DNA from: Cruorifilaria tuberocauda
Taxonomy: Eukaryota; Nematoda; Chromadorea; Rhabditida; Onchocercidae
Assembly: GCA_013365365.1 (NCBI GenBank)
Contig: JABVXU010000330.1
Location: 1 to 62,480 of the forward strand
Reading direction: 5' to 3'
Length of the DNA: 62,480 bases
The notes under the pieces were generated by a model. That model searched no databases. It was not told the DNA's origin and saw only the letters and a program-made list of their open reading frames with translations. A program made the position numbers and the translations under genes. Shown in pieces: positions 48,610 through 61,743 of this stretch. Position 1 is the stretch's first letter. Each line of letters opens with the position of its first letter.

Positions 48610-50724
48610 ATGGCAAATGAAAGTTCGGGAATTGTAACTGATGACGAAATGATTTGCTCAAAGCTTGCTACTAAAGAATAGTAAGGTTGAAATTCTTTTT
48701 GTCAATTCTTTAGCTTTAGTTGTATTCTTGAAAGAAATGCAGCTCTCTATTATCAACATTGTGCTAGTCAGCAGTCGCTTCTTCATTATTGTGCTAACAT
48801 GAAGCGTTTATACTATGCTAAAATCAACTTCAGATGTAAAAGAAGTCTATTAGATTAATAATTAAAGTTAAGATAATGTTACAGTTGGATTGAACATTAC
48901 GAAAGAGAGCTGAAAAATTTCGAAGAATTTGGAGATGAGGGTGAGATATGGTTCGGGCGTATTGCTGAAAATCGTTTGGTGAAGTATGTTAGCGAAAATA
49001 AACGATTATCAAAATCATGCAAATTGATTGATTTTGGTTGTGGCAATGGTTCATTGTTGAGGGCATTGGTATGTGTAGCTTCATCGCAGTTATAGTTAGA
49101 GTGATGATAATATTTGTTGTGAAAGTTGTTTGTATTTAGAAATTGATTCACAGACGAGGTTTTTTCTGTAGTATGGAATTGTTAGAACAGTTCTTTTGTA
49201 ACAAGCGCTGATATAAAACTTTATTAATAGAAGAAGTGATTACGGCAGCCAGTCGAGAGTATAATTATTATTGAAACTAATAGCCGGTTTCTTTTATGGT
49301 TTAGTAATTTGATAAGGTGTCAAAAAGAGGTGAGCATGAGTCGCAAGGTTGGAATTTATACCATAACATAATATAATAAACGATGAATTTTTGTAGAATT
49401 TTTTGATAAAGGGAATTGTTAGTTCAATTATTTGTTCTAGTTATGTGGTGAGTATTGTAATTTGAAGTAGTTTTAAGTTTTTAAATTTTAAATTTCCGAA
49501 TTTTCCAACAGTATTGGATTTCAGAGTAATCAGGTAGTTCTGTACGAGAAATCTGATATACAACGAGATTGGAGAATACATTAAACAAAACTTTTTTCCA
49601 AATTTTTTGATTGAAAATAGAAAAAGCAAAGATTTCGACTATTTAGCTAATCTAAATTAGTGTTTCAGGTATTTAATTCAATTCATTACATGCAAACCTT
49701 AGTGAAGTAATGATGCTAGTTTGGCTATTTACACATTTTCTATACTTTTCCAAATCTCATGCCAACTTCGTTCTCTTTTACAATATATTTCTTTCTTCTT
49801 CCATTCTCACAGACTCAAAGTTGTGGGTCATTTTCGCTGTAATAATTTATTATATATTGGACCCTTTATAATTATTAAATCTATGATTTCGAAAGCGAAA
49901 TTTTCGACACATTGATGATAGATGGACTTCATGTAGTTGTTCATAATTCCCTTCACTTTAGCGAAAAGAAGGCTATTCTTATTTATGCGGTATCGATTAC
50001 TCCGAAAAAGCAATATTGTTAGCCAGGAAACTTACGGAAAAACAATGTGCAGCAAGCAGTATCGAAATTGATTTTCGGGTAATTCCTGGTCTTCGTTCAT
50101 TATACAACCAATATGATAAAACAGTAATATAATCATAGTTTTAAAGGTCATATAGAAACTATTTCTAGGTAGTCGATCTACTGAGGGAAACCATCAACTT
50201 GGGGAAATTCGACGTTGTTCTGGATAAAGGCACTTGGGATGCGCTATCTTTATCAATCGATTATGACTCTCGGTTGAGGAAGTACAAAGAGAATGTCTGC
50301 AAAACTTTGAAATCTTGTGGACTTTTCATCATTTGTTCATGCAACTATTCGAGGTATCATTTCATTCCGCATCTATGATGAATTGTTAAGATGATGGTAT
50401 TTCTTTACTATGGGACATTCTGATAAGCCTTTGTTTTAGTCTTAGCAAACTCAAAGTATTCATGAAAAGAACCTCCCATAAAAAGTATGGATTCCTTACC
50501 CATTCAGTGCAACCGTTTAAAATTGTTATAAACTTATAGGTGCACTCTTTCTGGAAGCAAAATATTTTCTGACCTCAAATAATGTAAATTACAGAGATGA
50601 GCTAGAAAAACAATTTAGTGGTGAAGATTTGGAAGTTTTCGAAGAGATCTTACCTAGAAATATTTTTGAATTCGGTGGTCGAAAGGGTTCGACGACGACA
50701 TGCATGATATTTCAAAGACTGTAG
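48610..50724 (+). CDS. EEF1AKMT2 / METTL10-family protein-lysine methyltransferase
   Basis: Exons 48610-48680, 48885-49068, 49962-50123, 50169-50353 and 50595-50724 give 732 bases, 243 aa, all in phase. Family marks in order: SKLATKEYWIEHYERELKNF with GDEGEIWFG (human YERELQTFREYGDTGEIWFG), the SAM-binding motif I LIDFGCGNGSLLRAL, motif II-like GYSYLCGIDYSEKAI, the post-motif VVLDKGTWDALSLS, GLFIICSCNYSRDEL (human SCNWTKEEL) and the end FEFGGRKGSTTTCMIFQ. The enzyme trimethylates a lysine of elongation factor 1A in human cells. An acceptor TTTTACAG ends eight bases before the ATG. Intron 2 (about 0.9 kb) is the largest. Confidence 0.94.
48818..48892 (+). repeat. direct repeat, right copy (pairs with 48118-48199)
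   Basis: It spans the end of intron 1 and the first bases of exon 2 of the methyltransferase gene. See the left copy for the shared bases. Confidence 0.55.
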
Positions 50725-51556
50725 ATTTACCAAGAAAATAGCCGTATTTTTCGGCTAATTTTGGGGCATTTATTATTTGAATTTGTACTTCAGGACAGAA
50801 AAATAGTTTAGGTGAAAAGATCATCTGCCCTTGGAGTTCTTATGCAGAAAAAAGATCTCTTAATTTTGCATCATATTAAATAAGAATATTTTATTGGAAT
50901 CTGTTGTATTTGATTAATAAACAAAAAGTAACTGAAAACAAAAAAAAGAGGAGTTTTTAATAAAGCTGAAAAGAGAATAAGTGGTAAAGGGCTATAGCAA
51001 GACATGAAATGTCGGGAAAATTCCATGAGAAGTGTTCAATAAAAATCAAGAACTGGAACCCCTCTGAACTTTTTTGAAGCTCTTGCGAAAACAAGAAGAA
51101 ATATTTGAAGAAAATTTGTAAAAAAACATGTCCAGCAAAGAGGTACAGTTAATATATGGTAAAGCACATTAATGATACATTGTGTTTCTTCAGTCTTCAG
51201 TAAACTTTCTTCTTATCTAAAGAAGCGAACAGGACTCTTAGTGGAGTAATTTTTGCATTAATAAATTTAAAGATTAAAATAACTCTCGCTTTGAACGAAA
51301 TCAGGTTAGACTAGAACATGAAAATCATATTAAACACAATGTATTATCGGTCTTGTCAAAAACACAAGTTGAATGAATGCAAACAAATTGCTAACAAGAA
51401 AAATCTTCCGTGCGCGATAAGAAATTGGAAAACGCAAATCACTGGCAATATGGATTAAAATACGAAACAAACTAAATTCGAAATAGATGCGAATGTTGTA
51501 ATTGCATAACTTGTGAGATGCAGGCGAATGGCTCCCTGCGGATTGCAACGTGATGA
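50725..51556. other. convergent gap between EEF1AKMT2 and E-Syt
   Basis: 0.8 kb between two gene ends. AT-rich, with AATAAA-like sequences on both strands; no exon seen. Confidence 0.5.
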
Positions 51557-54500
51557 TTAACTACATCTGAGATTATACCAAAAACTCGAGAACTCTTCCG
51601 TTATTTGCAAACTATCCAGCCTCACTTGGACCTGAAAAGTGGGAGAAGAATAACCTGCGGAATTATTTTTTGGACACACTATAAAGAATTTCGATAAACA
51701 TTAATGAAGAGCGAGAATGCTAAAAATTTGTTAATGGAACGAACCATTCCAAGAATGGGAGCTTTGCTGAAAGGCCCATAATTGGTAGCATCCTTTACAG
51801 TGAAAATAAGCATGTGATTTTCGATATCGCTAAAGTGCAGATCAAATTCAAACCTAAACAATTCAAGTTAAAAACACGTGCCAAGGGATATAAATCTATC
51901 ATGTAGGGAAAGGTATCATCCGACAGAATAAAGTTTAGGATCAAATTAGATTATTTTTCATTCGAAAACTGCTTTTGTACAACAAAACTATTACTCAGAA
52001 GTATTAGAAGTAGTAGAATTATTAGATACGAGTGCTTATAAAAGAATACTAGGTCAGATTTACTACGGTTTTGGAAGAAAATGATTCAAGAAACACATAT
52101 ATACGATAGGAACTGACTGATTGTCGAAAACCGGATCAAGAGATTTGCTAACAATTGCTGTTCTTCGTTTCTCACCACCACGCTTATCATCCAAAGATGT
52201 TAGACGTACGGTTAAATATGGATCTGCAGAGCCCTCACTATCAAGTGGATATAGTTCGCTGAAATATTATATAAAATTATATACTTACGGATGAAAGCAA
52301 AGATAATCATAACTTCAGTCAAATGCATTATAGAATGACGAAATACAGCGACCAATACTACAGCAATATAATCGAAATGGTACAAGGAAACGGACTCATA
52401 ATGCATCGGTCTGTACTGTGCTTTATATGAAAAAATTTATGGATGGTCTATCACCCATGAAAATTGTCTAAATTAATAGATATAAAAATTTACAACGGAT
52501 GAAAATAATCCAGAATTTTTTGATATTAAATAACGCATACATTATACGAATGATCCGAATTATTAGCTTATTTGATTCTTTTAGATGCTGAAGACCAAAC
52601 TGCAAACGACCACTTTGATCAGTGCTAAATCAATATGTTGAAGTTAGTTTTCGGGTGATATCCCATATCCCAGTAGCGACTGCATTTGCATTACAAGCAT
52701 TATAAGATGAAAACAAGGAATATGAAACGAAGTTAATATAAAAATTGATGGAAAAATTCGATGAATATATATCAATTCCACGAAGGCCAGTGGACTTGCT
52801 ATTATCAATGCTAATTGAAAATTTATTTTCCATATTTGAGCAATTGAATCAAATATTGCAATTAGAGAGAGTTATACTCCCTCACACCACTATCCAATTC
52901 TTGTTCAGTTTTCCCAGAGATAATACTCGCCATTTGCTGAGAAATTCACAGTCAACTTTGATAATCCCTATTTCTGAACAGAGCTGAAATATATTTCAAG
53001 AAAACATACGGATTCCCCTTGCTTTGCGTATGCTTCGTACGGAAGAATTTTTCACCAAAAGTATGTCGACGTCTGTATGCACTTGTGGTTGATTCATTGC
53101 TGCTTCTTCTCACTTTTATCTGCTCATTGACTGACAGTTTCGAGTTCGAACTTAATGATTTTTCGCCAGTATTTGCTTCATTTGGTTTTTCAGGATTAAC
53201 CTCATGTTGAATGGAATTAGTTTCATCAACTGATTTTCCAGCTCTCTCAATGAATACTTCTAAAAAAGGGAATTGAAATATACCACGCATTTATTCGACG
53301 AACAGTACGACAAAATTAGCCTTAATTGGAAGGAAAATGAACAAGTACAGTTATGATAGATTGATTATTCAACCTATCTATAAAATCACTTATTATAGCC
53401 ATTATTTAGTGACTATTGCATTGAATTCTCGAACCTAAGCTACGGATGCAGAAAACAGCAGCCTTATCATATAGAAAAAAATAGCTTATCACTAGCATTT
53501 CAAACTATAGCATCCTTGCCAAGTGAGAATACAACAATTGAACGGAATCAAAATAACCACACTTCAAAGTCTAATGAATATAAACAAACTTTCCTACGAT
53601 AAAAGACAGTAATTAGAAAATCTTTTTCACCGAATGCGAAACAAGCTCACCAAGAAAGAGAGAAACTATGTGACATTCGATGATTTCAATAAAGTCTTAC
53701 CGTTACCATAAATTTCCTTTCTATTATCTCCAGAAGTAGAATTCCCTTCCTGTCGATTGGTAACTAGAGCCTATAAAAACAGTGACTTAAGAGCAATAAT
53801 CTAACCAAATATAATAGAATAACCTAAATCAGGATTCGATACATACCAGAAAATTTTTTTTATCCTGAACAACAAAGTCTAGAGCTCGTTCAAAATCTTT
53901 TCTAAATCATATGGTGTTATGTACGTGTTGTATGCACTTGCAATTTACAAATTCTAAGACTGAGCAATTTCTCTACAGAATAGGTGAATTGCTTCATTAA
54001 AATCGTTGTTCACGCTTTCAATTTTTTTTTGAGAATCAAAAATCAGATCAAAGGAGCCTAACGTGAGAGAGCCATATTACATCGAAATATTTTATCTTAA
54101 ATAATTTACCCTGATGCGCACTGTAATGACCATTGAACTCTGATGAACTCCTTGTGTTAACGGGTAAGTTTGTTCAAATAATTCTAAATTCGGTTCTTGT
54201 AAAACTATCTTCAACGGCAAAATCAATTCGCCAAGGGAACGTTTTGTTGTATCATCGATAGCCTTAAAAATTTTGATGGATTAGTTCAATACGAATTTTC
54301 TTAAAATGAACATAGTTACAACATAATAGATACTAAAAATGCTTTATCAAAATTTAATCTTGTAATTTCTACACGTGGAAAATAAATGATTGGGATTTAC
54401 TTCTTCTGCTTTAATCTAACTAAATACTTATTGGGAATTTCAAAATTCTTCTTATTCTAGTTAAAATTTTCCTTCAGAATGATGTGTGAAAATGAGTGTA

Positions 54501-57500
54501 GAAAACTAAGAATCAATGACAAAACTAATTTACTCAGTTAAAAAAAGCACTGTTTCCATTAAATGAAATTATCAGTTAGTCATGCACCTTATTTAGGCCA
54601 TACCTCGAATTTCAGTTCTTGTCTTTCGGGATGATGAATAAAAAATAGAATTTTGCTCTGGAATAGTGGATTAACAGTTTTTGTTTTTGTTGGCGTTTGT
54701 TGAGAGTCTTTGCCAAGATTTACCATGATATATGGCGACGGTTCCAATTTTGCTTTTGGATACTAAAATATCAAAAATGGTAAATACGATTGCGAACTTG
54801 GAAATCTCAAACGCATGTAAGTGGATCTTTTTTTTTTTACTTTCAGAGGAGCTCTGCTTCTCAGTATCACCACAGTAAACCGCTCCATTAACTTATCAGC
54901 TACATCATTGAAAAGAATTTGAACTCGTTTCAGCATATCTCAATATAGGATAGAGTGAGCTAATATATAATAATACATGTAAAAAAGACATGATTCGTTT
55001 AGTATATCAGTATTTGACGTAACTGACAGATCACTGCTATGATATTTCTTTCTTATCTAGCGAGAATTAAAAACTTACCGGCAAATCAGATACATTATCA
55101 ACAAAAACCATAAGCAATGCAGAATGTACTCGTTTGTCAGCATTGAACCAAGAGCTTCCAAATTCCTCACAAGAAAGGTCGAGAGATGAAGATGATAAGT
55201 TCATCCATGCAGCCTAAAAACCAACAAGAAAAACAAATTTTCTTCGAAAGTGTAATTCGTTATAATGCGCAAAACAAATGACTTAGCAGATTTTCTTAAT
55301 CAATATTTATTCATGCAAAATTTGATTGAATAAATTAACCAAATACATTCTAAATTAAGAACTAGCAAGAATTCCAAAAAAGTTCTGGTCTGCTTATTTA
55401 TCTAATGTTATTTTTCCTGTGTAGAATCCAATCTTGCGTACTTCACTACTACGGATATGGAAAAATTTCTACTACTTCGGAAAAAAATAAAAATGTAAGA
55501 CAAGATTCAATTATTGAAATTACATCAATCTTCGTTAAAACAGCAGCCAACAAACTACTAATGTTCAAAAAACCTATGCACAATTTTTGAAACATGATTA
55601 TACTTTAATGTGTATGTCGCCATGTTTACATGCATCTAATGGAAACCAATCATCAAGATTCCTTTTTTTCTTGATATTATCTATATCGATCGCCAATCTT
55701 CCCAGTTCTTCATCATTGCTCATTTTATCATAATCGAATAATTCTATACGCAATTTTTGTCCGTCGGCTTGATCAACAACAAATTCAAAATATTCATTCC
55801 AAACTGGATTCAGATCATTATGAATAGTTTTGGTTCTGTAGAATTGTGAACCAACTGAAAATGCTCAAAAAATATACCATGCTTTTTGAAAAATCAATAT
55901 AGAATCAAATAACGTATACGAAACTAAAAGAGAGGAATAGTAGCATCCTGTCAAATTATAAAAATTACAAAGTTTTGTTCATTATGTTTATTAAAGAATG
56001 ATACCTTGTATTTGGCAATAAGGATCACTTGCCATAATCTTTGTAAATTTCATATCCCGATTTTCTAGATTTCTAGCTTCTACAATTTTCAAGCGAAGTA
56101 CACCATCAGGTTCTGGCAAGTGCAATCTGGTGATGTCGATATTTGGAGCCAAAGGAACAACGATTTCATTCGGGAGCACACATAAAGCCGAAATCTAGAA
56201 AATTTCTTCTTTCTTGAAAATTTCACCAATGTTTTAACAAATAAAGAAAAATTGTAATACTGCTAGTAAAAGAGCAAAAAGCATTCTCAAAAATATCATC
56301 AATTTTCTTTAATAAATGAAAGGAGAACTGCAATGTTATGAGCAAAAGTCATGACAGAAATAAATGTTGAATTATCCACCTGAGAATTAATTATTGCACG
56401 AATTGCATTTAACAGACCAGGCAATTCCACGAATTCACCCATGCCAGTCAGATTGAAATCGATTTTCTGAAATCTGAAAGAATCAAAATGCAACACAAAA
56501 TGCACGAATTTTTACGAAAAAATCTCGTAAATTAAGTGGTTGAAAATGTATCATTTTTTTACAGTACTGAAAAGTTTGTTTATCGAACTCACCGGATTTT
56601 CTAAGAAGAACCCGGAAACGCCTCCAACCATTGGCGGATATGGTAATAACGGCTTCAAGACAGCTCTTAACTTTCCAGAAAACTGGAACACATCATTTAA
56701 TTATATCGGGATCACAAAAACTCAGTTGTAAACTCACATTTTTAATAGAATTTCTTAAATTGCCTCATTTTTTTATTAGACAGTCAATATTTTTCTTAAT
56801 GAATTATATCTCTAGAAACACTAAAAAATACGGCACCTGTAACTGATTTAAACCACCAGTGAAACCTGCAAGACTAACATCAAAATCGGCGTCTCCAGCA
56901 TAAGCAATGTCCATGTCAACTATAATGCGATCTCGACCAACATTATGTGTATAAACCTAACCGAAAAGAAAAATGAAAATTAATTAATAAGAAACACAGA
57001 ACTCTTAAAACGATTATCATATCAGGAAATATGACAACATAATCAATCAGTTAACAATTTAAATTCAGCAAACTCAACAATACGGTTTTAAAAAATATGC
57101 CTCAAAAATTCTGCAAATCCTTAACTAAAAAACCAGTTTTACGCTAAAAAAAAATGGTTTATAATAGTCACTTTGATCCCGCCGACACGGCAAGGGATAT
57201 CACCCATATCCATTTTTGTGAATTTGAATGACCTGAAGATAGCTGGTAACTGCGACTTAACCTCAGGTTCGATGTATTCACGCATGAAACGTTTAGAATA
57301 CTCGGTAATGTACGGCCAAAGTTGCAATATAACCTAAACAAACGCCATTTTTCTTTTCAGAAAAAGATTTTTTTGTAAATCATGATAGCTCGAAATTAAC
57401 AACAGTCAAATACGTTGTATCGTTGCAACATATTTCATGTTGGATAAAAACATTTTACAGTTATATTGTCTACAAGAGCTGAAAAAGATGAATAGCGCTT

Positions 57501-58536
57501 GTAAATTGGCAGCTACGCTGCTTAATTAGAAACAAACCTTGTTAATCCATTCAACTCGTTCAGTGTCCGGAAACTGAACCCAAGCTGGAAGATCTTGAAG
57601 CTGTGCTAATATAACCTGCAATAACATAGAAACATACTTTATAATTTCAAAACGATGTAATCTATTTATTCTAAAAAGTGTGGACCTACATAAAACAAAC
57701 AAACGTAATTTAACAATTGAAACCAACCTCTCGTTCCTTCAGAGCAGCTTGTCTCAAACCTAAAAGTCGTTTCTCGCGTTGTCGCCACATGTGAGATTTC
57801 AAACCGTGCAAAATGACAAGGATCAAAATCCATCCAAACGAAAACTGATAATAACCAAGCAGAAAACAGGACTGTAAGTCAATTAGCTAGCAATTGAATT
57901 GGAGGATTATACCAAGTATCACTAACAAATGACAAGAAAGAAAATAATAAATGCCCATAATTTAAGCCATTACATATAATTAAATACTTTATCTCCTGAT
58001 GCGAAGCTTTTTAGGAAGATAGAAAACCGCATGCAATCCCAAATAATAATACAGCTACAGTACAAGATAACGAATATCACTTAATTCTTGGATAATGAAC
58101 AAAAGAATACTGTGAGAAATGTTCTAAAATGAGTTATATAATCCCTCAAATTTAAAATGGAAATTGTTACAAATGAAGGATCTATTACTCCGTATCGAAA
58201 TGCTCGTACTGGTTTACCTAGTTTCTATATTCAGTCATTCAAATTTTTCTATCTCAGTGAGATTTTCTATCTCTGACTCAGACTTAATTATATCATTTTT
58301 CATACAGAACGTATAATACTCGAAAAATATAAGAGCTTAAGCTGAATCACTCTATTGGAACAGTGCCTTGAGAACATTGATATCCAAAAATGACATTAAA
58401 GATTAAAAACTAAGTATTCTATCAAACAGTTGCAAATTGCCTTATTATAGAACCAAAGTACATTTAAAAATTAAAAAAATACCCCTAAAGTGATAAAACT
58501 GCCAGTAACTGGTATCAAATAACTTTGCCATGTCAT
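51557..58536 (-). CDS. extended synaptotagmin (E-Syt), ER-plasma membrane tether and lipid transfer protein
   Basis: Minus-strand exons: 58536-58483, 57844-57728, 57615-57538, 57333-57172, 56956-56837, 56682-56593, 56466-56380, 56194-56005, 55853-55604, 55213-55079, 54762-54604, 54262-54110, 53901-53847, 53770-53701, 53259-53010, 52624-52541, 52258-52118, 51853-51745 and 51631-51557. Order: N-terminal membrane hairpin (ITLGFSFGWILILVILHGLK), SMP lipid-binding domain (DTERVEWINKV; EPEVKSQLPAIFRSFKFTKM; GKLRAVLKPLLPYPPMVGGV), C2A (PEPDGVLRLKIVEARNL, SDPYCQIQ, FDYDKMSNDEELGRL), C2B (poorly conserved; EPSPYIMVNLG lacks the usual SDPY Asp), a basic Ser-rich linker, and C2C (GSADPYLTVRL, SKSLDPVFDN). 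E-Syts tether ER to plasma membrane and move glycerolipids, controlled by calcium through C2A. The 54110-53901 junction does not keep phase, so a small exon is missing or a site is wrong. The start follows a TTTCAG by 50 bases. Confidence 0.92.
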
Positions 58537-58586
58537 TTCCACTTTTTTACATCAGTCTTCGAATCTCAGAGTTCCAATAAAATAAT

Positions 58587-58589
58587 CTG
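58587..58589 (-). promoter_or_regulatory. trans-splice-like acceptor of the E-Syt gene
   Basis: CATTTCAG on the minus strand, 50 bases upstream of the ATG at 58536. No other gene start is nearby. Confidence 0.45.
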
Positions 58590-58867
58590 AAATGGAAGTG
58601 TAGGAAGAATCATTAAAATGGCAACATATTGCATTATGCATTATGGCAATCAATTTTAACATTACTTTCAGCAAATACCAAGATTTCTAAATACGGAGAA
58701 TTACGAGCTATAAAATCCACTGCTCAGTGTCTTTCGATATCTTCTTATCTATCTTCATCACTATCAGAGGAAAAATTATTTCTGTAAAACTTTAACGGCA
58801 CATAAACAACGTATAGAATAATAAACAACCCTTAATTGAAAAGAAAATAGCAGCAAGAAAAATTTAA

Positions 58868-59092
58868 CTAAGAGAAAAGGTTAAGAAGAAGAAAAGGTAC
58901 ATAGAATGCAGAATCGATAGAACTAATTCTATTTATCACATTTTTCAACCAACCAACAGCCACTACATTTCCGCGTTTTTCTTTACGCAGGAGCCCACAC
59001 GCAGTAGAATCATGAGACAGATGGTGCAAAACAGCTGAAACACTCAGCTCACGTAAAATGCCAATATCAACACCTGCATTCTTCCTCTCCAA
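58868..59092 (-). other. possible small exon or ORF between BCAS2 and E-Syt
   Basis: A 75-codon open frame without an ATG start (KNAGVDIGILRELSVSAVLH and onward), with a balanced amino-acid mix. A short candidate exon with good TTTTCAG/GTAATA borders sits just upstream (59206-59260) but contains no ATG. The family is not recognised. It could be a 5' exon, a small gene or chance. Confidence 0.25.
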
Positions 59093-59665
59093 AAAAAGGT
59101 TAGGAAAAAATGACGAAAATTAACTTGACAAGTTAAGATTTTTCTGAGTAGTTTGTCCAATTGGAACAATAGACTATCAGATCTCATTATTCTTTATTTT
59201 TATATATTACCTTTCCGAACGACGGCACTGTCACTGAATGCTTTCTCGTATTTTAATACTGAAAATATAATGCAAAACAATCAAAAATCGTTTATTTGCA
59301 TTTGAAAAATCTCGAAAAAATACATCACAAATAATTTTTGTTGATCTAACTGAATGTAAAGTACCGGACGATAGAAAAATTTTCAACTTCCTAAAAAAAC
59401 TTTTTAAAAAAGACCAAAAATATCTGAATTGAACTGTAGTGGAAAATGATCGCTCTACACAAGAGATGCATCAAATCTGCCATTTCAGGAAAATAATTCG
59501 AGATTTATAAATAAGCAGGTATGTAACTGAATCGTCGTACAATCAATTATATAAAAGATTGATAAATTGGAATAAATTACAAAAAACAATGTACTTCCAT
59601 TCGTAGATTCAAATTATTAATAAGCAGTACCGTTAACAATACATACTAAAGCAAGAAAAAGAGCT
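59093..59665. other. BCAS2-E-Syt gap, remaining part
   Basis: Apart from the candidate exon at 59206-59260, nothing was recognised. AT-rich. Confidence 0.45.
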
Positions 59666-61096
59666 CTATGAAATTAATTTAGCTTTCTTGGCCAATATTT
59701 CATTATCTGCTGCTAATTCTTGACAAGCAAGTTCCATTTTATAGTTTTTGGTGACCATTTGTACCCAATTTTGCTCCAGTTCTTTTAGTTTTAATCCCGC
59801 TTCCATCTGACTTTTCCGTCGTCTCGAATGAATTTCCATCACTTCTTCTCGAAGCTGAAATCTCTGATTTTAAAGTTGAATGAAAATAAGAAAGATAAGT
59901 TTATATAAAGACAGAACCTTATGCATAAGGTTCTAAAAGCTATAGTAAGATATCAAATAATAAATAAAATGTTGAATGAGGTAATAAGCCAGCAGGAAAC
60001 TAATATAAAAATCGATGCACAGTGCAATCAAAATGCTATAGGCGTCCGCAAGTACTAAAATATGAGTAATACAGACGAATTCTGAAAAACGAAAAATGAC
60101 CGGAGATTTCAAAAATGATTTAAAATTCCTACCTTCCTCAGTTCTTTCTCTTCACAATGCAACATAGTTTCCAATTCTTTATTGTATCGAAGGTAAACAG
60201 GTGGTGCATGCTCGTCCATCAGTTGTAAATTGATGTTACGAAGTAATAAATGTTCATTTTGAGCTGCCGCATTACGAATAGCCTGAACCACTATTATTAC
60301 TGTTAGCATTACTATCGTCAGCGATATAGTTTACTCAGAAATACAAAGAAATTGAAATAGTGATTAGAATTCTACTAAAAGCAGGAAAAGTTATTTAAAA
60401 CATGCTTTTCTCCATGAAGTTTTATCGCCCTGCCGTCCTGTTGTTGATGGACATGATAATTCATATCGCGACATATCTAATTTTGGCATTTCCTGAAAAA
60501 ATAAAAAAACCTCAGTTATCGACAAATATGAACAAGCGACACAAATGACAATAATAATTATTGGTTGGGAAAAGCTGAAAATTTCTGAAGAAAATGCAAG
60601 GCGATAGATTCCTATTTCGTACATCTGAACGCCAGCATACTGTAACCTTTGTCACTGTTCTATTTGCTGCTCGCATAAAATAAAGCATTTCACTTTTTAT
60701 AAGCCTCAGCGCAGCGAAACCAAGGTTAAAACCTTCAAAACTTCTACTCCCACCATATAATAGGATGTTACTTTCTTACTGAAAAAAAAAAACACCATAA
60801 TCTTAACAGGATACGACTGATGAAATTACCTGCTTTTTGGACATTCTAATATGCTCTTTGATTAAACAAGGTGTCAAAAATACATCAAAATCAGGAGGTG
60901 ACATATTTTGCAAATAATTTTTAACTGGACGGTAAACTCGGCATTCATCTTCTACCAGCTGCATTGCCATCTGCCGATCGGATTCTGTATAATCCGAATC
61001 AAGATAAGGCAATGCATCCACTAAAACTGTTGCGTCGTCCGATTTGCTCACTACAGACGCAATATGTGGTACTACAGCCATAGACGTAATTTCCAT
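59666..61096 (-). CDS. BCAS2 / SPF27, core subunit of the Prp19 (NTC) splicing complex
   Basis: Minus-strand exons 61096-60830, 60492-60406, 60282-60133 and 59854-59666 give 693 bases, 230 aa (human BCAS2 is 225). Marks: VLVDALPYLDSDYTESDRQM, LVEDECRVYRPVKNYLQNM (human LVEEETRRYRPTKNYL), MPKLDMSRYELSCPS (human LLSMKRYELPAPS), and a long C-terminal coiled coil including LKLKELEQNWVQMVTKNYKM (human LREMESNWVSLVSKNYEI). SPF27 sits in the spliceosomal Prp19/CDC5L complex and is needed for catalytic activation. Intron 2 seems to use a GC donor, because every GT alternative breaks the frame. The ATG follows a TATAG acceptor by two bases. It lies 1.1 kb upstream of E-Syt on the same strand. Confidence 0.94.
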
Positions 61097-61743
61097 TACT
61101 ATAAATTAAAATTAAAATTAAAGACATTTTAAAACTGCATCAGGCTTAATAAACGATGCAGAAACAACCTTCCCGAACCAAATTTATATAGTTCATCCCT
61201 CAACTTAACCAACATATATTACTTTTTTTGCAAAAAAGAATATCATGGACTATAGAATGATATTTCTCTTCATGGCCAGTCCCGATCTGCTTATCCAATA
61301 CATCTTGCTGCTATTTTTTACAAATTATCAAAAATTCCTCTAATTCTTCCATTATGATCGTTATACTTCATCTCATCAGACATCACATTATCAATACCAT
61401 TGTGCAAAAAAGTATATTGAGGGAGATGATTAGCTTTCCTCCTTGTACATAAGCAAAATCAACAGTAGCACCAATATAATTAAAGCTCCTCTTATTCTTT
61501 TACCAATTATAATAAACGACAAATATATAAGAGAAGGAAAAAAAATAAGGATATCAGAGCTTCGAGACGCAAGTAACTTTTTATAAAGAAATTAACAACA
61601 TTCACGAGCACAGAGAAATCAGATAGGAAAGAGAAGACGTTAAGCATAACCTAGAAAAAATGAATTAAAAAAATCACTTCTTCCACATATATTTTATTAT
61701 ACTATGGTTTAAAACAAACAAAAAATATGTTAGGTATGAGCAA
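61097..61743. other. upstream region of BCAS2
   Basis: 0.65 kb, probable promoter side of BCAS2. No exon recognised. Confidence 0.45.
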
